Part shown: one piece after another, positions 17,201 to 25,607 of the stretch
Layout: each line of letters starts with the position of its first letter
Position numbering within the stretch: position 1 is the first letter of the stretch
Assembly (NCBI GenBank): GCA_910588825.1
Contig: CAJURF010000013.1
Location: 1 to 63,391, forward strand
Length of the DNA stretch: 63,391 nucleotides
Origin: an uncultured Lachnospiraceae bacterium
GTDB lineage: Bacteria; Bacillota; Clostridia; Lachnospirales; Lachnospiraceae
Direction of reading: 5' to 3'
Program-made: the position numbers and the translations under genes
The notes under the pieces: generated by a model
Databases searched by the model: none
What the model was told of the DNA's origin: nothing
Seen by the model: the letters and a program-made list of their open reading frames with translations, nothing else

Positions 17201-17884
17201 CAGAGCCGCCTGGACTTTCTTTTCGGCATCGTCCATCAGGGCCTGCATCCAGGGAGATTCCCGGAGTTCTTCTTCCGTCTGCACCTGATAAATCTTCTGC
17301 CACTGGTCCAATGTCTGCAGGGGCCAGGGGTAACTCATGGCAAATTCATAGACTTTCAGCATCAGCTCAACGATACCCTCGTCGGTTTTCCCTGTGGCAT
17401 AGCACTCCACCAGCTGATAAAACTCCGGTTCTCCTTTTGCGTAAGCCGCCTCCATGACTTCCTGGGCCGCGTCTGCCCTTAACAGTTTCAGCTCCCCCTC
17501 TTCCCCGATACGATAAGCAGGGTCCAGGTCCAGCCTGTGAAAATAGTTGCGTATCACATTGCCGCAGAATCCGTCAATGGTGCTGATCTGCGCACTGTAG
17601 ACCAGTGTGGACTGCCTCTGGAGATGGAGGTTATCCGGCTCCTGGGCCAGCCGTTTCTCAATGGCCCCCCGCAGGCGCTCCCGCATCTCCCCTGCCGCGG
17701 CCCGGGTGAAGGTCACAATCAGCAGACGGTCCACGTCCAGAGGCTTATGGGAGTCCGTCACCATAGACAGAATCCTTTCCACCAGCACAGCTGTCTTTCC
17801 GGAACCTGCCGCAGCGCTCACCAATATATTCCTGTCCCGCAGGTCAATCACCTTTCTCTGTTCGGTGGTCCAGGTCATCCCCAT
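14228..17884 (-). CDS. addA: ATP-dependent helicase/nuclease subunit A (AddA)
   Basis: About 1218 residues, the usual AddA size. N-terminal UvrD-type helicase with Walker A SAAAGSGKTAVLVER (about residues 25-40), DEYQDSS in motif II and MTIHKSKGLEFPIVFAAG in motif V. The C-terminal nuclease carries VVDYKTNW, the RecB-type PD-(D/E)XK core. With AddB it resects double-strand ends for RecA-dependent repair. The ATG at 17884 has AAGGAGG 9 nt upstream, making it more likely than the GTG six bases earlier. It overlaps addB by 41 nt. Confidence 0.97.
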   Translation of the reverse strand: MGMTWTTEQRKVIDLRDRNILVSAAAGSGKTAVLVERILSMVTDSHKPLDVDRLLIVTFTRAAAGEMRERLRGAIEKRLAQEPDNLHLQRQSTLVYSAQISTIDGFCGNVIRNYFHRLDLDPAYRIGEEGELKLLRADAAQEVMEAAYAKGEPEFYQLVECYATGKTDEGIVELMLKVYEFAMSYPWPLQTLDQWQKIYQVQTEEELRESPWMQALMDDAEKKVQAALELAREANELAQEPGGPYMYAPALEQDVQMLEKLEHIRKFDEYVQILSELSFAALPRKKDDQVDPRVREQVKGIRDQVKEMLKSLRENYFSEKLEEVLKQMQVCQVPVCALIHLARDFMEEYGKRKREKNLLDFSDLEHFALDILVEQENGEIRYTSAARELSEQFEEILIDEYQDSSFVQEQLMLAVSKVWQGKHNIFMVGDVKQSIYRFRLARPELFMEKFDAYTLEDGQQQRIDLHKNFRSRAQVLEGINYLFYQIMGREMGDVEYDSQAALYPGAQFPEGGPEASVEVLLAEADGPELEEEKGTRMQRELEALAIARKIQEMAGVRQVLDKDTKKYRPCRYGDMVILLRTASGWSDVFVKVLKSRGIPAYSVSKTGYFSALEVVSVLNYLRICNNPRQDIPLAAVLHSPIGGCTAQEMALLGSQPGSLYERAREYAEEGDDNVLREKLVSFFDCLDEVRHRVAYTPIHQLLLYILKVTGYGSYAAALPPGEQRAANLQMLVEKAREYEASSYRGLFHFVRYVENLQKYQVDYGEVPLAGAEEHTVRIMTIHKSKGLEFPIVFAAGMGKRFNQQDANARLLLHPDLGIGTDAVFPEERICTRTVIRQVLHQKTLTENLGEELRVLYVAMTRAKEKLILTGTITKLEKHLLEYQRLWRRREVKLPVYLLEKARDYWGWILPALARHPAAAAMYEEQGLVWEGDPSVGKTPAQFTVEVTGAGSLLESEVERQAEGVIHKEMLLSEKEEEVYHTPTRELLQERFSFVYPYANRVEIPVKVSVSEIREQEEREDDSEEMYFEPDVVPLIPDFMEEREEGLQGAARGTIYHKALECLDFAGAETKEGVQKQLDTLVSEGRLDETSRGYIRDRDLLALARSPLGKRMKLAQRQGMLYREQPFVISRKASEVNEGWNGEEQVLVQGIVDAYFLEQDEIVVVDYKTNWTPPGGEQCLADQYRVQLECYGQALERLTGKRVKEKYLYSFCLGKAIEI

Positions 17885-20800
17885 GTTCACATTCCTCCTT
17901 CATGGCTTTCCAGCATTCTTCCGGCGAAAGGGGTGTCAGACGATTGATTTCATACCCCTTCAGACTCTCATCAAACCCGCACACCGGGCGATACGGGCAC
18001 CAGGTGCATGCCTGCCGGTTCCCCAGCTCATAGGGAAACACCCGGGCCGTTCCCTCCTGAATCTGTGCCGCCAGCTGTTCCATTTTTTTCCTGGCAAATT
18101 CCATCATCTGCTCAAACTGCTCTCTGGATGCCACGCTGGAAGTTTTACTCAGCGTGCCGTCCTTCTTAAAAGAAACGGGAATGGTCTCCCCAGTGGGATC
18201 AAGTTTTTCCAAAATCTCCCCTTCCCCGCTGGCCAGACCGTTCATCCGCAGTTCTTTCAATATCTTCTTCTCCCGGCTCTTCTCATCTTCTCCTGCCTGG
18301 CCGGACACCAGCGGGTCATGGATATTATAATAGAAAATCCCGGCAGGCTCCACAGTCTTGTCTGGATGCTTCTTTTTCTCCAGTTCTATTGCTCCATTGA
18401 GATAGGCAGCCAGCTGAAGCTGCAGTCCATAGTACAGGGAGGCCAGGTCAAAACGGGCATTTCCCGTCTTGTAATCAATGATTTTCACATAGACTTTCTC
18501 CCCTGTCTCGTACAAATCCATCCGGTCAATACGCCCCCCTGGGAAATCCACCTCAAATCCTGCAGGGACAAAATATCCCCGCACCATCTGTTCTTTCAGA
18601 GCCCACACCGTGCGGCGCAGAATCCGCTTCATCCTGGTAATCATATATTCATTGCGGGCGCTGCTGTGCAAAATGGTGCTGCCGTAATCCGCAGCAATCC
18701 GGTCCACACATTCATCAATCAGCTCCCGCTGCTGTTCCTCTGTCAAATCCATCCAGGAAATCTGCCGCCGCCGCAGGTAATCCGCATACAGCTCTAGAGC
18801 CCCGTGCATCACAGTTCCCAGATCCATGGCCTGGAATTCATAATATTTCCGCTCCCGCAGTCCCAGACCATATCTCATATAATGGGCAAAAGCACAGGCA
18901 GCAAACTGTTCCAGCCGGGTGGGACTGAAGCGGCGGGGGTCCCCGTAGAGAACCTTTGCCGCACTTTTCCCGATCCTCTCCCGGGGTGCCTGATAGAAAG
19001 CCGCCTCCACCCACTGCCGGGCCATCTTCCTGTAACCAGGCTGACAGCTGTACCAGTGGAACAATTCCCGCCAGCCTGCATCCTCCCTGCCTTCTGCCAG
19101 AGAAGCCAGACCCCGGACCGCCAGAGAAATTCCCCCTGCAGGCCGTTCCAAAAGACGGCTGTAGTCCCCGTCTCCCGACGCATCCTCCACATTCAGAGAT
19201 GGGAAAAGCCTGCACAGGCTGTCAATGAGATAGGCCGGCCCGCACACCTTCCCCTCCCCGTCTGCACGGCTGTAAGATAAAGTGAGAAACCGGGAGGCTT
19301 TGGTCAGATTCAGGTACAGATAAAATTTCTGGATATACATGGTTTCCCGCCGTGAGGGCGACAGCTCCAATCCCTCCCCCTGAAATAAAATACGTTCCTG
19401 CTCCGATAAAATTCCGCCAAATGATTTATTTTTTGGTATCACCTGGTCACTGACCCCCACGAAAAACAATGCCTTAATGTCTCTCAGCCGGGTGCGCTCC
19501 ATATCCCCCACCAGCACCTGGTCCCCGCTTGGAGGAATCAGGGCCACCTTCGCCTCGGTGAGGCCTGCCTCCAGAAGCTGCTGGAACTGGGCAATGGTCA
19601 TGGCTTCCTCTCCCAGAATATGTACCATCTTCTCCATCAGCTGCATCACGATACCATAAATCTGGGCGTATTCTTTCTCCATGGCCCGGTCGCCCCGTTC
19701 CCTGAAAAAGTTTTCCCACTTTTTCAGTTTCTCCTGGACCCGGTTCTGAACGCCAAAGGTATACAGGCCCCTGGTCAGGCTCTCCACAGTGCGTGGTTTC
19801 TCTTTGCAGCACAGGGTAAACGCCTCCACTTCCTGGAGAAACCGCTGCCGCAGTTCATTGATTTTTACAATTTCCTCCTCCGGCATTCCCCGATACAGGC
19901 GGACCCATTGTTCTCTCCAGCGGTTAAATCCCCGGATTCCCAGAGCCAATACATAATTTTCCAGCACATCCACTTCCTGGGTTTCCAGATCTGACATGCC
20001 GCAGCGCAGATAGCGGAACACTCCCTCATAAGTATAATTCCCCCTCACCAGATCTGTCACCGCCCGAAGATACTCCACATAAGGGTTCATCCATATAGTA
20101 TGCTTCTCATCCAGGAAATGGGGAATGTCCATCTGTTCCATCACCTGACGTGCATAGCTCCCATAACAGGACAAATCACCAGTGATCACCGCAATATCCC
20201 CATACCGGAAGCCATGTTCCCGAACCATGCGGGAAATACGCCGGCAGACTTCCTCTATCTCCTCCCTGGGGTCCTGGGCTGTGAAAAGCCGGATTTCCTC
20301 CACAGGCTTCTGGTAAACCTTCCTGCCGAACCGGAAAATCTCCCGTTCCAGAAAATCCAGGGCCGGGGACTGGGCAAACCGCCACTCATCCTCAGCCAAA
20401 ACCCACTGCTCCTGAATCTCCACCTGCTGCCTGCGGGCCATATTGCAAAGAGAAGCAATCATTTTTTTGCTCATGGCAAACAGCTCATGCTCTGTGATTT
20501 TCCCATGGGGGTTTTCCCCCTCACCCAGCGTCACCGTCACCCATATGCAAGGACACAGCCCCAGCAGCACATCCAGCAGCTTATTCTGCACAGGGGTAAA
20601 CCCGGTAAATCCGTCCAGCACGATCTCGCAGCGCTTAATCTTCTCCCACTTGTGGACACACTGGCACAGTACATCTAGAACTTCCTCCGGGGGAATCATT
20701 TTATCCTGAAGATACTGGAAAAATGCCTGGTACAATGTAGAGATATCCTGTAACTTACTGGCTGTCACCCTCTTTTTTTCACGGACAGCCTCAATCATGT

Positions 20801-21221
20801 CCTCCAGCTGTTCTAAAGAGATGTCATACTGCATAAACTCTGATATAAGAGACTTAATCTCCTGCACATACCCCTGCTTTTTCATCTGTTTTCCAAGATA
20901 ACAAAGCTGTTTTTGATTTTCCTGGGCCACACGCTGCAGCACCAGGCTTTTTCCGGTTTCTTCCAGGATTTTCCGGTTATCCGCTCCCACCTGCTCAAAC
21001 ACCCGGTACGCCAGCCGCTGAAAGCTGAGCACGTCAATATTTAAAATTCCTCCGCCGGGATGCATGGAAACCAGCTCTTTTTGTGTCTGCATGGTAAACT
21101 GCTCCGGCACCAGCACCAGATAAGTCATCTCTGGGTGCTTCATAGACCTTTGTATGATTCTTTCGTACAATTCATGTGATTTCCCGGAGCCGGAAGCTCC
21201 CAGAATAAAATGTATAGACAT
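17844..21221 (-). CDS. addB: ATP-dependent nuclease subunit B (AddB)
   Basis: 1125 residues. Begins with a P-loop ILGASGSGKSHELYE, followed by a helicase-like fold without the full set of motifs, as in other AddB proteins. The C-terminal nuclease shows GRIDRMDL and KIIDYKTG. Four Cys for the 4Fe-4S cluster are visible: one in FAACAFAHYMRYG (about residue 795) and three in CTWCPYRPVC near the C-terminus. AddB supplies the second nuclease and Chi scanning. It is first of the addB-addA-mntP run. Confidence 0.96.
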   Translation of the reverse strand: MSIHFILGASGSGKSHELYERIIQRSMKHPEMTYLVLVPEQFTMQTQKELVSMHPGGGILNIDVLSFQRLAYRVFEQVGADNRKILEETGKSLVLQRVAQENQKQLCYLGKQMKKQGYVQEIKSLISEFMQYDISLEQLEDMIEAVREKKRVTASKLQDISTLYQAFFQYLQDKMIPPEEVLDVLCQCVHKWEKIKRCEIVLDGFTGFTPVQNKLLDVLLGLCPCIWVTVTLGEGENPHGKITEHELFAMSKKMIASLCNMARRQQVEIQEQWVLAEDEWRFAQSPALDFLEREIFRFGRKVYQKPVEEIRLFTAQDPREEIEEVCRRISRMVREHGFRYGDIAVITGDLSCYGSYARQVMEQMDIPHFLDEKHTIWMNPYVEYLRAVTDLVRGNYTYEGVFRYLRCGMSDLETQEVDVLENYVLALGIRGFNRWREQWVRLYRGMPEEEIVKINELRQRFLQEVEAFTLCCKEKPRTVESLTRGLYTFGVQNRVQEKLKKWENFFRERGDRAMEKEYAQIYGIVMQLMEKMVHILGEEAMTIAQFQQLLEAGLTEAKVALIPPSGDQVLVGDMERTRLRDIKALFFVGVSDQVIPKNKSFGGILSEQERILFQGEGLELSPSRRETMYIQKFYLYLNLTKASRFLTLSYSRADGEGKVCGPAYLIDSLCRLFPSLNVEDASGDGDYSRLLERPAGGISLAVRGLASLAEGREDAGWRELFHWYSCQPGYRKMARQWVEAAFYQAPRERIGKSAAKVLYGDPRRFSPTRLEQFAACAFAHYMRYGLGLRERKYYEFQAMDLGTVMHGALELYADYLRRRQISWMDLTEEQQRELIDECVDRIAADYGSTILHSSARNEYMITRMKRILRRTVWALKEQMVRGYFVPAGFEVDFPGGRIDRMDLYETGEKVYVKIIDYKTGNARFDLASLYYGLQLQLAAYLNGAIELEKKKHPDKTVEPAGIFYYNIHDPLVSGQAGEDEKSREKKILKELRMNGLASGEGEILEKLDPTGETIPVSFKKDGTLSKTSSVASREQFEQMMEFARKKMEQLAAQIQEGTARVFPYELGNRQACTWCPYRPVCGFDESLKGYEINRLTPLSPEECWKAMKEECEHGDDLDHRTEKGD

Positions 21222-21288
21222 GGCAAAACACCTCGCAAAACAGCACCTGCTGAATCGTTACGCATAATCTAATAAAAGTTTCATAGGA

Positions 21289-21294
21289 TATAAT
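21289..21294 (+). promoter_or_regulatory. candidate -10 for the small membrane-protein gene
   Basis: TATAAT lies 50 nt upstream of the ATG at 21344, but no good -35 is found 16-18 nt before it. The 122-bp gap is shared with the divergent addB, whose promoter I could not identify. Confidence 0.35.
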
Positions 21295-21343
21295 AATTAA
21301 AGCATTTTTTATACATACTCTAATAACACAGGAGGCACATCCC

Positions 21344-21778
21344 ATGAGTGCAAAAACCAAAATCGTCGTATTACATATGAAGGAAGTCGTCTACACCGTG
21401 ATTTTCCTGGTGCTGGCTCTGCTGCTGGGCGTACTTCTCTTCCTGATGTTCGGCCCTGCCAGAACCCAGTCAGCCTCCGCCGACGGCGGCGCCCTCTATC
21501 ATCCGGGCGTGTATACCTCTACCATAGCAATCAACGAAAACACTTTTGACTTGGAAGTAACTGTGGACAGCAGCCGCATCAAATCCGTCCGCCTGGTAAA
21601 CTTAAGCGAAAGCACCACCGCCATGTTCCCTCTGATGGAGCCCACACTGGACGATCTGGCAAGCCAGCTCTACGCCACCCAGTCCCTGGATCAGATCTCC
21701 TATTCTGATGAGAACAAATATACCTCCCTAATACTCATAAACGCTATCTCCACAGCGCTAAAAAAGGCGGAGATTTAA
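21344..21778 (+). CDS. small membrane-anchored protein, FMN-binding-domain-like
   Basis: 144 residues: one N-terminal membrane span (about residues 15-36), then an outer domain. The line GVYTSTIAINENTFDLEVTV..., followed by IKSVRLVNLSES and a C-terminal YTSLILINAISTALKKA, has the rhythm of FMN-binding (NqrC/RnfG-like) domains, whose usual SGATYTS flavinylation motif is here reduced to NKYTS. The Ser/Thr that would be flavinylated may remain, but the motif is degenerate and function is unproven. A good AGGAGG precedes the ATG. Converges with nadE; the two stop codons overlap inside a palindrome. Confidence 0.7.
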   Translation: MSAKTKIVVLHMKEVVYTVIFLVLALLLGVLLFLMFGPARTQSASADGGALYHPGVYTSTIAINENTFDLEVTVDSSRIKSVRLVNLSESTTAMFPLMEPTLDDLASQLYATQSLDQISYSDENKYTSLILINAISTALKKAEI

Positions 21779-21787
21779 ATCTCCGCC
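21761..21787 (-). terminator. nadE terminator containing both convergent stop codons
   Basis: A perfect 22-bp palindrome at 21766-21787 (GGCGGAGATTT and its complement) is followed, on the minus strand, by six T residues (21760-21765). It therefore works as an intrinsic terminator for nadE. The TAA of nadE and the TAA of the rightward gene lie in its centre, so the terminator stem is partly coding sequence of both genes. Confidence 0.75.
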
Positions 21788-23682
21788 ACATCTCTCAGCC
21801 AGGCTGCCCCGCAGGCATCGCTGGGCATCCGCAGGTCGCCGCGGGGAGAAACCGCCACAGACCCCACTTTCGGACCGTCCGGCAGACAGGACCGTTTAAA
21901 TTGCTGGGTAAAAAACCGTCTGTAGAAAATCTGCAGCCAGTGTTTTATGGTATCCGCCTCATAAATTCCGTCGAAAGCCAGACAGGCTATGCGGTAAATC
22001 TTCCGAGGGGCATATCCCCACCGCAGCATATAATATAGAAAGAAATCATGCAGCCGGTACGGCCCCACCAAATCTTCTGTTTTCTGTGAAATCACCCCGT
22101 CTGTGGGGGGCAGAAGTTCTGGGCTTACCGGCGTATCCAGCACATCTTTTAAAATGCCTTTCAGTTCTTCGTCCCCGCAGGTATCCGCATAATAATCTAC
22201 CAGATGGCGTACAAGAGTCTTCGGAACCGAACTGTTCACCCCATACATAGACATGTGGTCCCCATTGTAAGTGGCCCACCCCAGCGCCAATTCCGACAAA
22301 TCCCCGGTGCCGATCACCATGCCGCCTCTCTGGTTTGCCAAGTCCATGAGAATCTGCGTCCGCTCCCTGGCCTGGCTGTTCTCATAGGCCACATCGTGCT
22401 TATCCGGGTCCTGCCCGATATCCCGAAAATGAATATTCACAGCCTCCCGGATATTTACTTCCCGCAGCTGTGTTCCCATGCACCTGCTCAAAGAGCAGGC
22501 ATTCTGGTATGTGCGGTCTGTGGTGCCGAAACAGGGCATGGTCACCGTCAGGATGTGATCTCTGGAAATCCCCAGTAAATCAAAGGCGCGGGCAGTTACC
22601 AGCAGTGCCAGTGTAGAGTCCAGCCCTCCCGACAGTCCCACCACTGCGCACCGGCAGCCTGTATGTTTCAGACGCTTTTTCAGTCCCATGGCCTGGATAT
22701 TCAAAATCTCATCGCAGCGCTGTTCCCGGTCCTTGTTATTCTCCGGCACAAACGGATCTGGTGAAAAACTTCTCTCCAGCACCGTTTCCTCCAATTCCAG
22801 GTCAAACTCCACCGCCTCATAGAGGTCTTCTCCCTCTGGAAATGTGTTCATGCGCCTGCGTTCACCCTCCAGACGGAAAATATCAAGTTCCCCATATATG
22901 CTTTCATTTTGAAAACTTCTGCTCTCTGCTAGGAGCACACCGTTTTCGCCGATCATATTGTGCCCGCCGTAGACCACGTCCTGGGTAGATTCTCCCTCTC
23001 CTGCCGCCGCGTACACATAGCCGCACACCAGTCTGGCCGACTGCCCCCGCACCAGATCTCTTCGGTAATCTGACTTTCCCACCAGCTCATCACTGGCAGA
23101 CAGATTAACCACCACATTGGCCCCTGCCAAAACCAGCCGGTTGCTGGGCGGTTCCGGCGCCCACAAATCCTCGCAGATCTCGACTCCCACTTTCAGCTTC
23201 GGCATCTGGGCACAGGTAAACAGCTGCTGAGGGGTAAAAGGAATTTCCTGCCCGTCCAGAACCACATTCCCTTCTGTACACTGCCCGGATGTGAAATAGC
23301 GGGCCTCATAGAATTCATTATAATTGGGGATGGAAATCTTGGGCACCAAACCCAGAATACTGCCCCTGTTCACAGCCGCGGCCACATTGTAAAGTTTACC
23401 GCCATACTCCAGGGGAAGCCCCACGAAAATCAGCGCGTCCACATCCCCAGTCTCACGGGCAATCCGCAGAAGCTGCTCCTGCGCCTCCAAAAGAAGCGTC
23501 TCCTGCCAGAACAAATCCCCGCAGGTATACGCCGTAATGCAAAGCTCCGGCAGCACTATAATCTTGGCCCCCGCCTGGCCCATCTCCTGAATCAACTGAA
23601 TGATTCTGTCTGCATTGTATACGCAGTCCGCCACTTTCAGGTCCGGTGTTCCGGCCCCGACCTTGATAAATCCCTGCTTCAT
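21775..23682 (-). CDS. nadE: glutamine-dependent NAD+ synthetase
   Basis: 635 residues in two domains. The N-terminal glutaminase of nitrilase type (about 1-290) has Glu in VLPELCITAY, Lys in GLVPKISIPNY and nucleophile Cys in VGVEICEDLWAP. The C-terminal synthetase (about 330-635) has the ATP-pyrophosphatase loop VVGLSGGLDSTLAL. It amidates deamido-NAD using ammonia from glutamine, the last step of NAD synthesis. GGAGG lies 6 nt before the ATG, and hslO ends 16 nt upstream, so the two are likely co-transcribed. Confidence 0.97.
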   Translation of the reverse strand: MKQGFIKVGAGTPDLKVADCVYNADRIIQLIQEMGQAGAKIIVLPELCITAYTCGDLFWQETLLLEAQEQLLRIARETGDVDALIFVGLPLEYGGKLYNVAAAVNRGSILGLVPKISIPNYNEFYEARYFTSGQCTEGNVVLDGQEIPFTPQQLFTCAQMPKLKVGVEICEDLWAPEPPSNRLVLAGANVVVNLSASDELVGKSDYRRDLVRGQSARLVCGYVYAAAGEGESTQDVVYGGHNMIGENGVLLAESRSFQNESIYGELDIFRLEGERRRMNTFPEGEDLYEAVEFDLELEETVLERSFSPDPFVPENNKDREQRCDEILNIQAMGLKKRLKHTGCRCAVVGLSGGLDSTLALLVTARAFDLLGISRDHILTVTMPCFGTTDRTYQNACSLSRCMGTQLREVNIREAVNIHFRDIGQDPDKHDVAYENSQARERTQILMDLANQRGGMVIGTGDLSELALGWATYNGDHMSMYGVNSSVPKTLVRHLVDYYADTCGDEELKGILKDVLDTPVSPELLPPTDGVISQKTEDLVGPYRLHDFFLYYMLRWGYAPRKIYRIACLAFDGIYEADTIKHWLQIFYRRFFTQQFKRSCLPDGPKVGSVAVSPRGDLRMPSDACGAAWLRDVAEI

Positions 23683-23698
23683 TTTCTACCTCCATTTT

Positions 23699-24586
23699 CT
23701 AGCGGGTACACTGCCGAAGCAGTTCCTTTAGTTCAGCCGGTGTAAAAATATAGTGACGGCCGCAGAAATGACAGTTCACCTCAATCTCTCTGTCCTCCTG
23801 AATCATATCCTGAAGCTCTTTTCTCCCCACACTGATTAACGCTTTCTCAATGCGGTCCCTGTCACAATTACAGAAAAACCGGCACGGAGTCCGTTCCAGA
23901 ATTTCCACATCCAGTCCCGCCAAAACTGTCTCCAGCATCTGCTCCGGCGTAAATCCATTGTCCAGCATCTCTGTCACCGGACGCAGCCCCCTGATATTGC
24001 TCTCCAGCTGCCGGATGATGTCATCGTCTGTGTCAGGCATGAGCTGGATAATAAATCCCCCAGCCTGGCGCACGGTATTCTCCCGGTTCATCAGCACGCC
24101 CAGCCCCACCGAAGAAGGGGTCTGCTCACTGGCGGCAAAATAATAAGTCAGATCCTCCGCAATTTCCCCGCTTTGCAGCTCAATCTGCCCCCGGTAGGGT
24201 TCTTTTAGTCCCATATCCTTTACCACATGGAGAAACCCCGTTCCCACAGCCGACGCCACATCCAGCTTTCCCTGGGCATTAGCCGGAATGCGCACATCCG
24301 GCTGGAAGGCATACCCCTTCACATTTCCATGGGAATCCGCTGTCACCATCAGCCCTTTTACGGGGCCCTCCGACTGAATCTGCAGAGTGAGCATATCCTT
24401 ATCCCCCTTCTGCATAGCCCCCATCATGGCACCAGCCGTCAAAAGCCGTCCGAGAGCCGCAGTCACCACAGGGCTGGTGTTGTGGGCACTCCTGGCTTCT
24501 TCCACCATTCCTTTTGATGCCGCCGCAAATGCCCGGACCTGACTGCCTGCTGCCGCAGCCCTCACCACATAATCTTCTGTCACCAT
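23699..24586 (-). CDS. hslO: Hsp33 redox-regulated chaperone
   Basis: 295 residues. The C-terminal zinc site is intact: CNCDRD (CxC, about residue 235) and CHFCGRHY (CxxC, about 267), whose oxidation releases zinc and activates the holdase. The N-terminal core begins EDYVVRAAAAGSQVRAFAA, typical of the family. In an anaerobe this protein would guard against oxidative unfolding. The ribosome site (AAAGG) is weak. Confidence 0.96.
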   Translation of the reverse strand: MVTEDYVVRAAAAGSQVRAFAAASKGMVEEARSAHNTSPVVTAALGRLLTAGAMMGAMQKGDKDMLTLQIQSEGPVKGLMVTADSHGNVKGYAFQPDVRIPANAQGKLDVASAVGTGFLHVVKDMGLKEPYRGQIELQSGEIAEDLTYYFAASEQTPSSVGLGVLMNRENTVRQAGGFIIQLMPDTDDDIIRQLESNIRGLRPVTEMLDNGFTPEQMLETVLAGLDVEILERTPCRFFCNCDRDRIEKALISVGRKELQDMIQEDREIEVNCHFCGRHYIFTPAELKELLRQCTR

Positions 24587-24612
24587 ATTTTCAATAACCT
24601 TTCTTAAAAGAC

Positions 24613-25585
24613 CTATTCTCCTGCAATCTTCTTGTAATATTCTTCTGCTTCTGCCTGTGTCAGTTCAAAACATTTCTGAAGTTTCCGGACGCTTCTCTCT
24701 TTCGGAATCTGTTCTTCCAGATGATCCAAAATAAATGCCCGTATTCCCTGCTCCAATCCCTGTTCTATCCCTTGTTCTATCCCCTGTTCTATCCCTTCTT
24801 CTAATATACTCTGACCCAGGCCTCCCATATGTGTAATCTCCTTCCATAGTTCCTCATTATCAGAGAAATCAATATACTCCGCCGCCACATCCAAAAAATC
24901 ATCTTTATGGGGATACATAAGCGCATTTAAAAAGCGTAAAAGCTCATACCCCTCATCATCTCTCGTTCCCGTATACTGAGGATTTCCTAATTTTATCACC
25001 ACCAGCGTTATTAAATCATAATCTTCACGCGAAGTTATATTCTCCCCGGTATTCCATAAATTTGACATTCCATAACAAGAGATGCTGTTGCGTGCCTTCA
25101 CCGGGATATCGTCCCGGCATATCCATATGCTGTAACATTTTTCCAGCTGTTTATAATCTGTCTGCTCTGTCACAAGAGCCAGCTGTGACGACAGCCTTCT
25201 TGCCAGATAGTACATGCCCCTCTTTTCGATCGGATAGCCTGGACGATATGTCTTCTGCGGCTCAATGTCTATATGAAGGCTTACCAGAACGTTTTCATTG
25301 GAAATCTTTGGATTTCTTGCCCGAAATGCAATGTCAAAATTTGATGTTTTTTCATTCAGCTGTACAAATTCGGCACGATCTCCATGAAGCTGGGTATTGG
25401 TCCTGCCCGTAGATACTTCTTTCGACTCATCTATGGAGCCAGCCTCTATAAATCCCATAATTTCTTTCCGGCTGTACTCTTTATATTCTTCCACCGTCCC
25501 CTGCAGAATTACAGCAAGTACCTCTTTGCTGTGCAAAACCGCCTTTCCATGATTGTCATTTCAAAACTTTTCTATCTACAGCCAT
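24613..25585 (-). pseudogene. Rpn-family (PD-(D/E)XK nuclease-like) gene, probably frameshifted near its 5' end
   Basis: The open part encodes about 307 residues (24613-25536) resembling Rpn-type recombination-promoting nucleases, including FDIAFRARNP, a VSLHIDIEPQKTYRPGY core and a C-terminal tract of repeated EQGI units. It starts only with TTG. Upstream, a proper start (ATG at 25585 with GGAG 2-3 nt away) reads MAVDRKVLK and then hits TGA in AAATGA; after a shift the reading continues NDNHGKAVLH into the open part, as the family's N-terminus would. Loss of two A residues (or a one-base gain) explains it. The TTG frame may still be translated, as AAAGGCGG precedes it. Confidence 0.65.
24745..24804. 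repeat. five 12-bp tandem repeats inside the Rpn-type gene
   Basis: Units of the type CCCTGTTCTATC repeat five times with few changes and encode EQGI-like tetrapeptides. Gain or loss of a unit keeps frame, so protein length could vary between strains. Confidence 0.8.
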
Positions 25586-25607
25586 ATCTCCTGCTGTCTC
25601 ACATGCG

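Noticed and set aside
24745..24804. Tandem repeats as a CRISPR array
   Set aside because: Units are contiguous 12-mers inside a coding frame, without spacers or cas genes.
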